Assembly (NCBI RefSeq): GCF_001678905.1
Contig: NZ_CP012117.1
Span: 620,001 to 684,000 of the forward strand
Origin: Dermabacter vaginalis
Lineage (GTDB): Bacteria; Actinomycetota; Actinomycetes; Actinomycetales; Dermabacteraceae
Reading direction: 5' to 3'
DNA: 64,000 nucleotides
The first letter of the stretch is position 1. The number at the start of each line of letters is the position of its first letter. A program made the translations under genes and the position numbers. The notes under the pieces were generated by a model. It worked only from the letters and a program-made list of their open reading frames with translations. It made no database searches and had not been told where the DNA came from. Of this stretch, positions 18,875 to 27,563 are shown in pieces.

Positions 18875-18918
18875 AGGCGCCGCGACTCGGGATATTTTGA
18901 GTCGCGGTGCCTGTTTCT
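18875..18918 (+). terminator. Terminator between rplO and secY
   Basis: AGGCGCCGCGACTC and GAGTCGCGGTGCCT form a 14-bp stem with one G-U pair, followed by GTTTCTAT. It separates spc from secY; a weak candidate promoter (TTGCTC, then CATTAT after 16 bases) lies between 18930 and 18965. Confidence 0.75.
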
Positions 18919-19000
18919 ATAGGCCATTAATCCCTTGCTCTAATGCGCCCCGTGTGCATTATTGGCCCACCCCTCGGGCCGCCCCGACAGGAGGAACCTG

Positions 19001-20308
19001 GTGGACAACGCCTTTGTGCGCGCTTTCCGCACCCCTGAGCTGAGGAACAAGCTTCTGTTTGTTCTGGGAATGCTCGCCATTTATCGCTTCGGTGTGTTCG
19101 TACCGACCCCCGGCTTCGACTTCACGAACATCAACGCCTGTGCTGATCAGGCGCTCAGTGGTGAAGGCGGCGGCGTGCTCGGCATGGTGAACTTGTTCTC
19201 CGGCGGGGCGCTGCTGCAGATGTCCGTCTTCGCACTTGGCGTGATGCCGTACATTACGGCGTCGATTATCGTGCAGCTTCTGCGCGTGGTGATCCCCAAG
19301 TTCGAAGAGCTTCATAAGGACGGTCAGGCGGGGCAGGCGACCCTCACGCAGTACACGCGTTACATGACGATTGGCCTCGCCGTTCTCCAATCCACCACCG
19401 TGATTACGCTCGTGCGCAGCGGTGCGTTCTTCCCGGGCTGCAACCTGCCCCTCGTGCCCAACCAGTCCTGGTGGATTCTTGTTCTTATGATCCTCACGAT
19501 GACCACGGGCACCCTCGTGATCATGTGGCTCGGTGAGCTCATCACCGAAAAGGGCGTGGGCAACGGCATGTCGCTGCTCATCTTTACGTCGATCGCCGCT
19601 GGCTTCCCCGGCTCGTTCGGTCAGATCCTCAAGCTCCAGGGCTGGATGACGTTCGCTCTTGTCATGCTCGTAGGCATGGTGATCGTCGTGGCTGTGATCT
19701 ACGTCGAACAGTCTCAGCGCCGTATTCCGGTGCAGTACGCGAAGCGCCAGGTCGGCCGTCGCCTCGTGGGTGGCTCCTCGACCTATATCCCGATCAAGGT
19801 CAACCAGGCGGGCGTGATCCCCATCATCTTCGCGTCCTCGCTTCTCGCCCTTCCCCAGCTCATCGCGTCCTTCGGTGATCCGACCTCCGCTTGGGTGCAG
19901 TGGATCCATGCCCACTTCGTGCTCGGTCAGGGATTCTCGTGGATTTACTCGCTCGTGTATTTCGCCCTCATTGTGTTCTTTGCGTTCTTCTACGTGTCGA
20001 TCACCTTCAACGCTGAAGAAATTTCCGACAACATGAAGAAGTACGGCGGTTTCGTGCCCGGTATCCGTGCCGGACGCCCGACCGCGCGTTACCTCGAGTA
20101 CGTGATCAATCGCGTGCTCTCCGCGGGGTCGCTTTACCTTGGCGTCCTCGCCCTCGTTCCGCTGATCGCCTTCGCGCTTCTTGGCGCGGACCAGAAATTC
20201 CCGTTCGGCGGAACTTCGCTCCTCATCATTATCGGTGTTGGCCTCGATACCTTGAAGCAGATCAGCTCCAAGCTCCAACAGCACCACTACGAAGGGATTC
20301 TCCGATGA
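19001..20308 (+). CDS. secY: Preprotein translocase subunit SecY
   Basis: SecY (435 aa) is the central pore of the Sec translocon, with ten membrane helices. The GTG at 19001 follows AGGAGGAACCTG directly and gives VDNAFVRAFRTPELRNKLLF, the normal N-terminus; an upstream in-frame ATG at 18962 is not used. Conserved loops include GIGYG-like VGNGMSLLIF and YVEQSQRRIPVQYAKR. It overlaps adk in ATGA. Confidence 0.97.
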   Translation: MDNAFVRAFRTPELRNKLLFVLGMLAIYRFGVFVPTPGFDFTNINACADQALSGEGGGVLGMVNLFSGGALLQMSVFALGVMPYITASIIVQLLRVVIPKFEELHKDGQAGQATLTQYTRYMTIGLAVLQSTTVITLVRSGAFFPGCNLPLVPNQSWWILVLMILTMTTGTLVIMWLGELITEKGVGNGMSLLIFTSIAAGFPGSFGQILKLQGWMTFALVMLVGMVIVVAVIYVEQSQRRIPVQYAKRQVGRRLVGGSSTYIPIKVNQAGVIPIIFASSLLALPQLIASFGDPTSAWVQWIHAHFVLGQGFSWIYSLVYFALIVFFAFFYVSITFNAEEISDNMKKYGGFVPGIRAGRPTARYLEYVINRVLSAGSLYLGVLALVPLIAFALLGADQKFPFGGTSLLIIIGVGLDTLKQISSKLQQHHYEGILR

Positions 20309-20889
20309 ACGCCTCTACCCCCGCACGCCGCCTCCTTATCGTTGGTCCTCCGGGTGCCGGCAAGGGCACGCAGGCCGAGCGGATCGTGGAGAAGCTCGGT
20401 GTCCCCGCCATTTCGACCGGAGACATCTTCCGTGCAAACGTGTCGAAGAAAACCGAGCTTGGCGTTCTCGCGAAGTCCTACATGGACAAGGGCGAGTATG
20501 TTCCCGATTCGGTCACGAACGACATGGTCGAGGGACGCCTCGGCGAAGCTGACGCCAAGGACGGCTTCCTTCTCGATGGCTACCCCCGTACCGTCGCGCA
20601 GGTTGAAGCCCTCGATGGTATTCTCGCGAAGCTTGGTGTCGAGCTCGACGCCGTGGTGCTTCTCGACGTTGACAGCGAAGCAATTGTTCAGCGTCTTCTT
20701 CAGCGCGGCAAGGAGCAGGGCCGTAGCGACGACAACGAAGAAACGATCCGCCGCCGGATCGATGTCTACGGCGAGCAAACAACCCCGCTGATCGACATTT
20801 ACGAGCGCCGCGGTCTCGTCAAGCGCATCGACGGCATGAAGGACATCGACACCGTGACTGCCGAAATTCTCGCCGCACTCGGAGCCTGA
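20305..20889 (+). CDS. adk: Adenylate kinase (short-lid form)
   Basis: Adk (194 aa) converts ATP and AMP to two ADP. The P-loop GPPGAGKGTQAERI, the AMP-binding region STGDIFRANV and the motif LDGYPRTVAQ are present. The lid is the short type without zinc ligands (about 20 residues shorter than long-lid forms). Translationally coupled to secY through ATGA. Confidence 0.97.
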   Translation: MNASTPARRLLIVGPPGAGKGTQAERIVEKLGVPAISTGDIFRANVSKKTELGVLAKSYMDKGEYVPDSVTNDMVEGRLGEADAKDGFLLDGYPRTVAQVEALDGILAKLGVELDAVVLLDVDSEAIVQRLLQRGKEQGRSDDNEETIRRRIDVYGEQTTPLIDIYERRGLVKRIDGMKDIDTVTAEILAALGA

Positions 20890-20895
20890 ACCCGA

Positions 20896-21756
20896 ATGTC
20901 TTTTCGCCGAAAGCCCCGCGTAAGCCTCAAAACTCCCGAGCAGTTCGGGACGATGCGCCGCGCGGGGCTTTTGCTTGCCCGGATCCATGAGGAGATCGAA
21001 AAGAGCCTTTGCGCCGGTATGACGACTGCGGACATCGACCAAATCTCGCGCGACATCATCGCGAGTGCGGGCGCGAAGTCCAACTTCCTCGGCTACCACG
21101 GGTTCCCTGCCACGGTCTGCGTGAGCGTGAATGAAGAGATCGTCCACGGCATTCCTGGCTCCCGAGTCATCCGTGAAGGTGACGTGGTGAGCGTGGACGC
21201 CGGCTGCATCGTCGAGGGGTGGCACTCCGACGCTGCCCGGACGCACATCGTGGGCACAGCGAAAAGCGAGGCCGATCGCGAACTCGTCGAGGTGACTCGG
21301 GGAGCGATGTGGGAAGGCATCGCGGCTCTTGCAAACGCGAAGCGCGTGGGGGAGATCGGCGCCGCGATCGAAGACTACGTCGCCGACTGTGCGGGGGAGC
21401 GGATCCAGCACCTCGAAGAATTTGGCGGGCACGGCATCGGCCGGGCGATGCACGAGCCGCCCGACGTCATGAATTTCCGCACGCGCGATCGCGGCCCGAA
21501 GATCGTGCCCGGTATGGCCCTGTGCATCGAACCCATGCTCATCCAAGGCGACGGTGACTTCGAGATTCTCGAGGACGACTGGACCGTCGTCGCGACCAAG
21601 GGTGGCCGCGCCGCTCACTTTGAACACTCCGTCGCGGTCACCGAAACGGGGATCTTCGTGCTCAGCGCCGTTGATGGCGGCAAGGCGGAACTCGAAAAAC
21701 GCGGCATTATGATCGCCGAGGAACCGTCGGACTCCTCCGCCACCACCGGAAGGTGA
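20896..21756 (+). CDS. map: Methionine aminopeptidase type I
   Basis: MetAP (286 aa) removes the initiator methionine from new proteins. Metal ligands are visible in VDAGCIVEGWHSDAART (both Asp), GGHGIGRAMHEPP (His) and the Glu residues IEPM and FEHS. The substrate His lies in YHGFPATVCVS. It is the third gene of the secY-adk-map unit. Confidence 0.96.
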   Translation: MSFRRKPRVSLKTPEQFGTMRRAGLLLARIHEEIEKSLCAGMTTADIDQISRDIIASAGAKSNFLGYHGFPATVCVSVNEEIVHGIPGSRVIREGDVVSVDAGCIVEGWHSDAARTHIVGTAKSEADRELVEVTRGAMWEGIAALANAKRVGEIGAAIEDYVADCAGERIQHLEEFGGHGIGRAMHEPPDVMNFRTRDRGPKIVPGMALCIEPMLIQGDGDFEILEDDWTVVATKGGRAAHFEHSVAVTETGIFVLSAVDGGKAELEKRGIMIAEEPSDSSATTGR

Positions 21757-21778
21757 GCGAACCCACGCCTATAGCCAC

Positions 21779-21807
21779 TTATCGCGGGGCTATCGCGCGT
21801 GTACGAT
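21779..21807 (+). promoter_or_regulatory. Promoter of infA-rpmJ-rpsM unit
   Basis: TTATCG and TACGAT with exactly 17 bases between them, about 120 bases before infA. This gives a leader that contains the CCCCGAAAGGGG hairpin just before infA. Confidence 0.6.
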
Positions 21808-21933
21808 AGAGAACCGAGTGCGCTCTTTGGGGCTACCCCCGTTAATTCTGGCGGTTCGCCGCCCGTTAAAGCGCGCTCGAAGGTAGCACATGCGAAACCA
21901 GTCCCCGAAAGGGGCAGAGGGACAGTAGAGACT

Positions 21934-22155
21934 ATGGCGAAAAAAGACGGCGTGATCGAAGTCGAGGGCACCGTGACCGAAGCGCTCGCGAACGCGCGCT
22001 TCCGCGTTGAGCTGGACAACGGCCACAAAGTACTCGCGCATATCTCGGGCAAGATGCGCCAGCACTACATCAGGATCCTTCCTGAGGACCGCGTGGTGGT
22101 GGAGCTCAGCCCGTACGACCTTGAAAAGGGTCGCATCGTTTACCGATACAAGTAA
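21934..22155 (+). CDS. infA: Translation initiation factor IF-1
   Basis: IF-1 (73 aa) occupies the A site during initiation. The OB fold is complete: [39 protein letters not shown] and [16 protein letters not shown]. An in-frame extension to 21799 is outside the known family and crosses the promoter. Confidence 0.98.
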   Translation: MAKKDGVIEVEGTVTEALANARFRVELDNGHKVLAHISGKMRQHYIRILPEDRVVVELSPYDLEKGRIVYRYK

Positions 22156-22230
22156 GCCGGGCCGCACACGCGGTCAGGTACGCTCCTGAGCCTCGAAGGT
22201 TCAAGGGCAGATCAACTGTAGAAGGGCATC

Positions 22231-22344
22231 ATGAAGGTTTACCCCAGCGTGAAGCGTATCTGTGACAACTGCAGGGTGATTCGTCGCCACTCGCGCGTCA
22301 TGGTTATCTGCACCAACCCGCGGCACAAGCAGCGCCAGGGCTAA
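22231..22344 (+). CDS. rpmJ: 50S ribosomal protein L36 (zinc-binding form)
   Basis: L36 has 37 aa: [20 protein letters not shown] at the start, with the three Cys and the His that bind zinc (C11, C14, C27, H33). Position between infA and rpsM is typical. Confidence 0.97.
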   Translation: MKVYPSVKRICDNCRVIRRHSRVMVICTNPRHKQRQG

Positions 22345-22516
22345 GTGCACCGCCTCTCGAGGAGAGGCACACCGCGGTGACAGCCGCACCTTATAAGTAA
22401 AGAGACAGCATGAACCTCATTTCGAGGATCACCCGCGGGCCAGGGGCCGCGGCGCACCGCTCATGCGGGAGCGACATGCTGGATCAGGCCCCTGAGAAAC
22501 AGTAGGAGAACTGCTC
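22345..22516 (+). promoter_or_regulatory. Leader between rpmJ and rpsM
   Basis: 172 bases with a CCTCTCGAGGAGAGG hairpin soon after rpmJ and a long-range pairing of CAGGGGCC (about 22441) with GGCCCCTG (about 22487), enclosing GCTCATGCGGGAGC. A 31-codon frame starting at 22410 is not convincing as a gene. A structured ribosomal-protein leader is possible but not matched to a known class. Confidence 0.35.
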
Positions 22517-22894
22517 ATGGCACGTCTCGTTGGCGTCGATCTTCCGCGCGAAAAGCGCCTGGAAGTCGCCTTGACGTACATTTTCGGCGTGGGTCGCACC
22601 CGCGCACTTGAAGCTCTCAACGCCACCGGCGTTGACGGCAACCAGCGCGTCCACCAGGTTTCCGATGAGGACCTCGTCAAGCTGCGCGATTACATCGAAG
22701 AGAACTACCAGGTCGAAGGTGACCTGCGACGCGAGATCGCCGCGGACATTCGCCGCAAGATCGAGATCGGCTCGTACGCCGGCATGCGTCACCGCCGTGG
22801 TCTTCCGGTTCGCGGTCAGCGCACCAAGACCAACGCCCGCACCCGCAAGGGCCCGAAGCGCACCGTGGCCGCCAAGAAGAAGGCCACTCGCTGA
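22517..22894 (+). CDS. rpsM: 30S ribosomal protein S13
   Basis: S13 (125 aa) is in the 30S head and contacts the P-site tRNA and the 50S. It begins [20 protein letters not shown], with the helix-hairpin-helix [11 protein letters not shown], and ends with the basic tail [19 protein letters not shown]. Starts the alpha-operon part. Confidence 0.98.
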   Translation: MARLVGVDLPREKRLEVALTYIFGVGRTRALEALNATGVDGNQRVHQVSDEDLVKLRDYIEENYQVEGDLRREIAADIRRKIEIGSYAGMRHRRGLPVRGQRTKTNARTRKGPKRTVAAKKKATR

Positions 22895-22971
22895 GCCGCA
22901 GTTACTCCACGAGCGGTGCCCAGCACTGACTCGTATCGATCACCTTTTACAAACTCAAGGAGTTTTGGCAT

Positions 22972-23379
22972 ATGCCTCCAAAGTCACGACAGGCCGCTGC
23001 GGCGCGTAAGCCCCGCCGCAAGGACAAAAAGAACGTCGTTAACGGCCAAGCACACATCAAGAGCACCTTCAACAACACCATCGTGTCGATCACTGACCCG
23101 AGTGGCGCTGTGATCTCGTGGGCCTCCTCCGGCCAGGTCGGGTTCAAGGGCTCGCGTAAGTCCACCCCGTACGCTGCGCAGATGGCTGCTGAAGCCGCTG
23201 CTCGCCGCGCCCAGGAACACGGCCTCAAGAAGGTCGACGTCTTCGTCAAGGGCCCGGGTTCGGGTCGCGAGACCGCCATCCGTTCGCTCACTGCGGCGGG
23301 CCTTGAGGTCGGTTCGATTCAGGACGTCACCCCGCAGCCCCACAACGGCGTTCGCCCGCCGAAGCGTCGCCGCAACTGA
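22972..23379 (+). CDS. rpsK: 30S ribosomal protein S11
   Basis: S11 (135 aa) lies on the 30S platform at the E site. [20 protein letters not shown] and [18 protein letters not shown] are conserved, as is the C-terminal [15 protein letters not shown]. rpsD, which follows rpsK in many bacteria, is absent; rpoA comes next. Confidence 0.98.
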   Translation: MPPKSRQAAAARKPRRKDKKNVVNGQAHIKSTFNNTIVSITDPSGAVISWASSGQVGFKGSRKSTPYAAQMAAEAAARRAQEHGLKKVDVFVKGPGSGRETAIRSLTAAGLEVGSIQDVTPQPHNGVRPPKRRRN

Positions 23380-23475
23380 GCATTGCTCGGGTGCGCGAAA
23401 CGATAACCGTCATCCATCAGTGTCGTACCGCCACCGCGAACGTCATATAGCGGACGTTCCAAGAAAGGACACAAC

Positions 23476-24477
23476 GTGCTCATTGCACAGCGCCCCACGC
23501 TGACCGAAGAGGTCGTTTCTGACTACCGTTCACGGTTCGTCATCGAGCCTCTTGAGCCGGGCTTCGGCTACACCCTCGGCAACTCGCTGCGCCGCACACT
23601 GCTCTCGTCCATCCCGGGCGCGGCAGTGACGTCGATCCGCATCGACGGCGTTCTCCACGAATTCTCGACCGTTCCCGGTGTGAAGGAAGATGTCACCGAG
23701 CTCATCCTGAACATCAAGAACCTCGTGGTGTCGTCGGAGAACGACGAGCCGGTCGTCATGTACCTGCGCAAGGAGGGTGAGGGCGTCGTGACCGCCGCCG
23801 ACATCACCCCGCCTGCCGGTGTTGAGATCCACAACCCGGACCTGCACATCGCGACCCTTAACTCCAAGGGCCGCCTCGAGGTTGAGCTGATCGTTGAACG
23901 TGGCCGCGGCTACGTTTCGGCCCAGCAGAACAAGGGCGCCGAGGGCGAGATTGGCCGCATTCCGGTTGACTCGATCTACTCGCCCGTTCTCAAGGTGACG
24001 TACAAGGTTGAGGCAACCCGCGTTGAGCAGCGCACCGACTTCGATCGACTCATCATTGATGTCGAAACGAAGCAGGCGATCGCTCCTCGCGACGCCATCG
24101 CGTCGGCGGGTAAGACCCTCGTGGAGCTCTTTGGTCTCGCTCAGGAGCTCAACCAGGAAGCCGAAGGCATCGAGATTGGCCCTTCGCCGACCGACCAGGC
24201 TCTCGCCGCTGATCTGGCGCTTCCGATCAACGACCTCAACCTCACGGTTCGTTCGTACAACTGCCTCATGCGCGAGGGTGTGTACACCGTCGGTGAACTC
24301 ACCAACCGCTCCGAGGCAGACCTGCTCGACATCCGTAACTTCGGCCAGAAGTCCATTGACGAGGTGAAGGCGAAGCTCGCTGAGCTGGGCCTCTCGCTCA
24401 AGGATTCCCCGGCCGGCTTTGATCCTTCCACTGTTCTTGACTCGTACGGCGACGACGAGTTCGGCGAGCAGTTCTGA
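23476..24477 (+). CDS. rpoA: RNA polymerase alpha subunit
   Basis: RpoA (333 aa) nucleates RNA polymerase assembly and its C-terminal domain binds UP elements and activators. The N-terminal domain has [20 protein letters not shown]; after a linker the C-terminal domain (residues 245-315) has [17 protein letters not shown] and [15 protein letters not shown] leader of 96 bases with a GAACGTC/GACGTTC hairpin precedes the gene. Confidence 0.98.
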   Translation: MLIAQRPTLTEEVVSDYRSRFVIEPLEPGFGYTLGNSLRRTLLSSIPGAAVTSIRIDGVLHEFSTVPGVKEDVTELILNIKNLVVSSENDEPVVMYLRKEGEGVVTAADITPPAGVEIHNPDLHIATLNSKGRLEVELIVERGRGYVSAQQNKGAEGEIGRIPVDSIYSPVLKVTYKVEATRVEQRTDFDRLIIDVETKQAIAPRDAIASAGKTLVELFGLAQELNQEAEGIEIGPSPTDQALAADLALPINDLNLTVRSYNCLMREGVYTVGELTNRSEADLLDIRNFGQKSIDEVKAKLAELGLSLKDSPAGFDPSTVLDSYGDDEFGEQF

Positions 24478-24507
24478 TTTCCATCTTTTTCTTCGAGGAG
24501 AAACAAC

Positions 24508-25026
24508 ATGCCTGCACCCACTAAGGGCGCTCGACTCGGCTCGTCCCCGGCTCACGAGAAGGCTATTCTCGCGAACCTCGCGACCGCCCTGTTTGAGCAC
24601 GGTGCCATCACTACGACGCAGACCCGCGCGAAGCGCGTTCAGCCCCTTGCCGAGCGCCTCATCACCCAGGCGAAGAAGGGCGACCTTGCGAACCGCCGCC
24701 GCGTGATGCAGACGGTCAAGACCAAGGAAGCTGCGCACCTTCTTATGACCGAGATCGCTCCGAAGTTCTCGGAGCGCCCCGGCGGCTACACCCGCATCAC
24801 GAAGCTCGAGAACCGCAAGGGTGACAACGCCCCCATGGCCCTCCTCGAGCTGGTTGAGGAAGAGTACTCGCCGAAGCAGGCCGTCGTGAAGGAAGCGGAA
24901 GGCGCTGCCAAGGCTTCCGCGAAGGCTGACGAGGCTCCCGCTGAGGAGACCAAGGTTGAGGAGACCGCTTCGGAGGAGTCCGCTGAGGAGACCGCCGAAG
25001 AGACCTCGGAAAAGACCGAGGACTGA
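24508..25026 (+). CDS. rplQ: 50S ribosomal protein L17
   Basis: L17 (172 aa) sits near the tunnel exit. The core (residues 1-120) has [20 protein letters not shown] and [20 protein letters not shown]. From about residue 128 a Glu/Ala-rich acidic tail of some 45 residues is added, common in actinobacterial L17. It ends the alpha operon; the usual next gene, truA, is 16.6 kb away. Confidence 0.97.
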   Translation: MPAPTKGARLGSSPAHEKAILANLATALFEHGAITTTQTRAKRVQPLAERLITQAKKGDLANRRRVMQTVKTKEAAHLLMTEIAPKFSERPGGYTRITKLENRKGDNAPMALLELVEEEYSPKQAVVKEAEGAAKASAKADEAPAEETKVEETASEESAEETAEETSEKTED

Positions 25027-25050
25027 GCCTCGGCTCCTCTTTACGTAGAA

Positions 25051-25097
25051 GAAACGGCCCGACACCCCGCTAAGGGGAGTCGGGCCGTTTCCTCTAT
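25051..25097 (+). terminator. Terminator after rplQ (bidirectional with the amidase gene)
   Basis: A perfect 13-bp stem GAAACGGCCCGAC / GTCGGGCCGTTTC is followed by CTCT on the plus strand and by TTCT on the minus strand, so it can serve both convergent genes. Confidence 0.88.
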
Positions 25098-25163
25098 TGT
25101 TGGCGACTACAGCTGTGCAGTTCTGCGCAGCAGTAACCGCGCAGGACGGCACGCAGTTGATTC

Positions 25164-27470
25164 TTAACGCCGTCGGGTAAAGGTGACCGATCGCCTCTTG
25201 GAATCCCACGTGAGACGCCCGCCTTGGAAATCTTGAACGGTACGCCCGCGGGAGTCTTTGAACTCGTCCGTGGTCGGGAAGCCGAGCGTGCTTTTTTCTC
25301 CCCCTTGCTGAAGCCAATAGGTGAGGAAACCATTCTTGATAATGTGTGCGCCAGTCGCTCGCGACCAGTACACTCGTTGACCGTTCTCGAAGACTTGGTA
25401 TACACCGCCCTTGACCGCGGTTTCCTCGCTCGCGGGGTAACCGAGGCTTCCACGCTCGAAGTTCTCGCGCAGATAAACACCGCGGATCGCACCCTTGACG
25501 CCAAAGGTTTTACCGTTCCTTGCATCGTGGAGCACAATTCCACCTTGGAAAAACTGCGAGCTGCCGCCATTCTTAAGCCTGGTGAAAGGATCTCGGGCAG
25601 GGTACTTCAGCCAGCTCTTTTCGGCGCCAAGCTTGTTCCAGTAGTGGAGGATAGCCTCGCTTACCGTTACGGCCCCAGTAGCGCGGGACCAGACAATGAG
25701 GCCATTGCGGAAGGATTGTGCGAACCCTCCGCCGCTCAGAACTCGCTCGCGGCTCGTGGGGAACCCAAGCCTGGATCCGGTTGCGCCAAGGGAATTCCAC
25801 TTGGCGCCGATGGCGTTACGCGTATCGTAAGCGCCGGTCGCAGGGTGCCACGAGATGGTGGAACGAGCGAATTTCTGCTGGTATCCGCCGTCGATGCGGA
25901 ATTCCGAGCCTTGCGGGGCGCCAAATTCCGCTGCACCACCGTTGCTCACGTAGAAAGCCCCGATCGCGCCGGTGACGTCTTCGGCCGAAGGCGGGGCCGC
26001 GTTCTTCTGTGGCGTGAAAGTGACCTTGCCATTGGCGCGTTTTGCGGTGCCGTTTTCGAACCGCTGCGTCTCGCCTGCGGTGCTTTCCACAGGGCGGCCC
26101 CACGAACCCTTCCAGTCGGCAGCGAACGCGCTCTTGTGCGCCGTGGTGCGTCCACCTGCCGTGAGGATCAGGCCTTTCGTGAGGCGCGTGACGTCGAAGC
26201 CGCCTTCGGGGCGCCGCACGTGGGTGACGGTGCCGAACGCGGCTTTACCGCCGCCGTTCACGAAAGCCACGAGGTGCTCGGGGTAGCGGCTCTTGAAATC
26301 CGTGAGTTTTTGCTGCACGAGCCTGCGCAGGGCGGGGAGCTGGCCGTAGTACGTGTCACCGGGGCAGTCGGTGTAGTTAACGTCGCGGTGGGCGAACACG
26401 TGCGGCATGGAGAACGTTCCGGTGCGCTTCACGCGAGAGATGGTGACGGTCCACTCTTCGCTTCCGTAAACGTCCTGGATGAAAGCGCTGCCGAGCTTCC
26501 ACGCGGCGGCCGTCGCGATAGCGTTGAGCGCGGCGGTGGGAACGGGAATGTCCATGTAGTCGCCCATAACGGAGATGCCACACGAGCCCGTGTTGAAGCC
26601 GCGGGCGTGGGCGCCGGCGACGTTGCGGTGGAGGCCGCCGCTGCGGCCTTCGAAGATTTGACCGTATTTGTCGACGACGATGTTGTAGCCGAGGTCGGAC
26701 CAGCCGAGCGTGTCGTGATGGTAGGCGAACATGCCGCGCACGATCTGCGGGCTCTGCGCCTGCGTGTAGTTGTTGGAGCCACCGGTGTGGTGGATGCAAA
26801 TCGCCTTGATTTCCTTCGCGTAGCTGAGGCGCGAGGCTTTCACCGATCCCGCATTCCACTCCTTGCGGGTGATGAACGTCGGTGCACCGGTGCCGGGCGT
26901 GACAGTCGCGGGGAGGATGCGGGTGATGCCGGTGTCGCCGCCGCTCGAGGCGAGGCGTACGTCGCTTCCAGCTTCGGAGGTCGTGATGAGGTGCGCGGTG
27001 AGCTGGTCAGAGACGTCGTGCCCGTCGCGGAATGCGCGTACGTTGACCGCGCTCGAGGGGCCGAGCCACACTGCGTCGGTCGCGTTTTCGTCGATGTCGG
27101 TCATGAGCTCTGCGCTGATCCAGTCGCCCCAGTCACCAGTGTTCACGTCTTGGCCCTGGAATTCAACGACGTCGGGGGCGTCGGTGTCCTTTGGCCATGT
27201 TGCCGCAGCCATCGTGATGTAGCCGGCGACCTGTTTTGCTTCGGTGCCGTCAAGTTCGGGGTTCTTTTCCGAGCGGCCCTGGGTCTCCACCGTGTCGGTG
27301 CGCGCGAGGTCGCGATCCACAACGGCGGTGTCGCCTCCGCTGGGAGCGGGGGAACCGTCGGCGAGGGCGAGGCCCATGCCAACTGCCCCCACGCCTGCGA
27401 CAGCGAGGGGAGTAACGGCGCCGATCTTGAAAAGGGCGCGACGATTAAAAGGGGATTTTTCGAAGCTCAT
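25164..27470 (-). CDS. Exported N-acetylmuramoyl-L-alanine amidase with LGFP repeats
   Basis: A 768-aa secreted cell-wall hydrolase. The N-terminus has a twin-arginine-like signal (FNRRALFKIGAVTPLAVAG). A PGRP/amidase_2 domain spans about residues 200-400, with zinc ligands in ICIHHTGGSN, HVFAHRDVNY and DCPGDTYY. The C-terminal third (from about 500) has around five LGFP-type repeats (GFPTSRERV, YPASEETAV, GFPTTDEF), which usually anchor proteins to the cell wall. The start at 27470 is chosen for the signal peptide; an ATG at 27512 would add 14 residues. Probably Tat-exported, cutting the stem peptide from glycan. Confidence 0.88.
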   Translation of the reverse strand: MSFEKSPFNRRALFKIGAVTPLAVAGVGAVGMGLALADGSPAPSGGDTAVVDRDLARTDTVETQGRSEKNPELDGTEAKQVAGYITMAAATWPKDTDAPDVVEFQGQDVNTGDWGDWISAELMTDIDENATDAVWLGPSSAVNVRAFRDGHDVSDQLTAHLITTSEAGSDVRLASSGGDTGITRILPATVTPGTGAPTFITRKEWNAGSVKASRLSYAKEIKAICIHHTGGSNNYTQAQSPQIVRGMFAYHHDTLGWSDLGYNIVVDKYGQIFEGRSGGLHRNVAGAHARGFNTGSCGISVMGDYMDIPVPTAALNAIATAAAWKLGSAFIQDVYGSEEWTVTISRVKRTGTFSMPHVFAHRDVNYTDCPGDTYYGQLPALRRLVQQKLTDFKSRYPEHLVAFVNGGGKAAFGTVTHVRRPEGGFDVTRLTKGLILTAGGRTTAHKSAFAADWKGSWGRPVESTAGETQRFENGTAKRANGKVTFTPQKNAAPPSAEDVTGAIGAFYVSNGGAAEFGAPQGSEFRIDGGYQQKFARSTISWHPATGAYDTRNAIGAKWNSLGATGSRLGFPTSRERVLSGGGFAQSFRNGLIVWSRATGAVTVSEAILHYWNKLGAEKSWLKYPARDPFTRLKNGGSSQFFQGGIVLHDARNGKTFGVKGAIRGVYLRENFERGSLGYPASEETAVKGGVYQVFENGQRVYWSRATGAHIIKNGFLTYWLQQGGEKSTLGFPTTDEFKDSRGRTVQDFQGGRLTWDSKRRSVTFTRRR

Positions 27471-27512
27471 GGGGGAAGTGCTTTCGTGTGAGGGGGAAGT
27501 CGACTTCACCAT

Positions 27513-27551
27513 AGCCCACGAGGACTCTTATTGGGAAGGGCCTCGTGGGCT
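27513..27551 (-). terminator. Hairpin after purL
   Basis: AGCCCACGAGG and CCTCGTGGGCT form an 11-bp stem starting 13 bases after the purL stop and just before the amidase gene. The T tract is poor. Confidence 0.5.
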
Positions 27552-27563
27552 CTTGCGTGAAGT

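Noticed and set aside
22410-22505. A 31-codon open frame between rpmJ and rpsM
   Set aside because: Weak ribosome-binding site and it lies inside paired leader sequence; no similarity recognised.
23530-25317. Minus-strand open frame of 595 codons
   Set aside because: Antisense of rpoA and rplQ.
25224-27491. Plus-strand open frame of 755 codons
   Set aside because: Antisense of the amidase gene, whose domains are clear.
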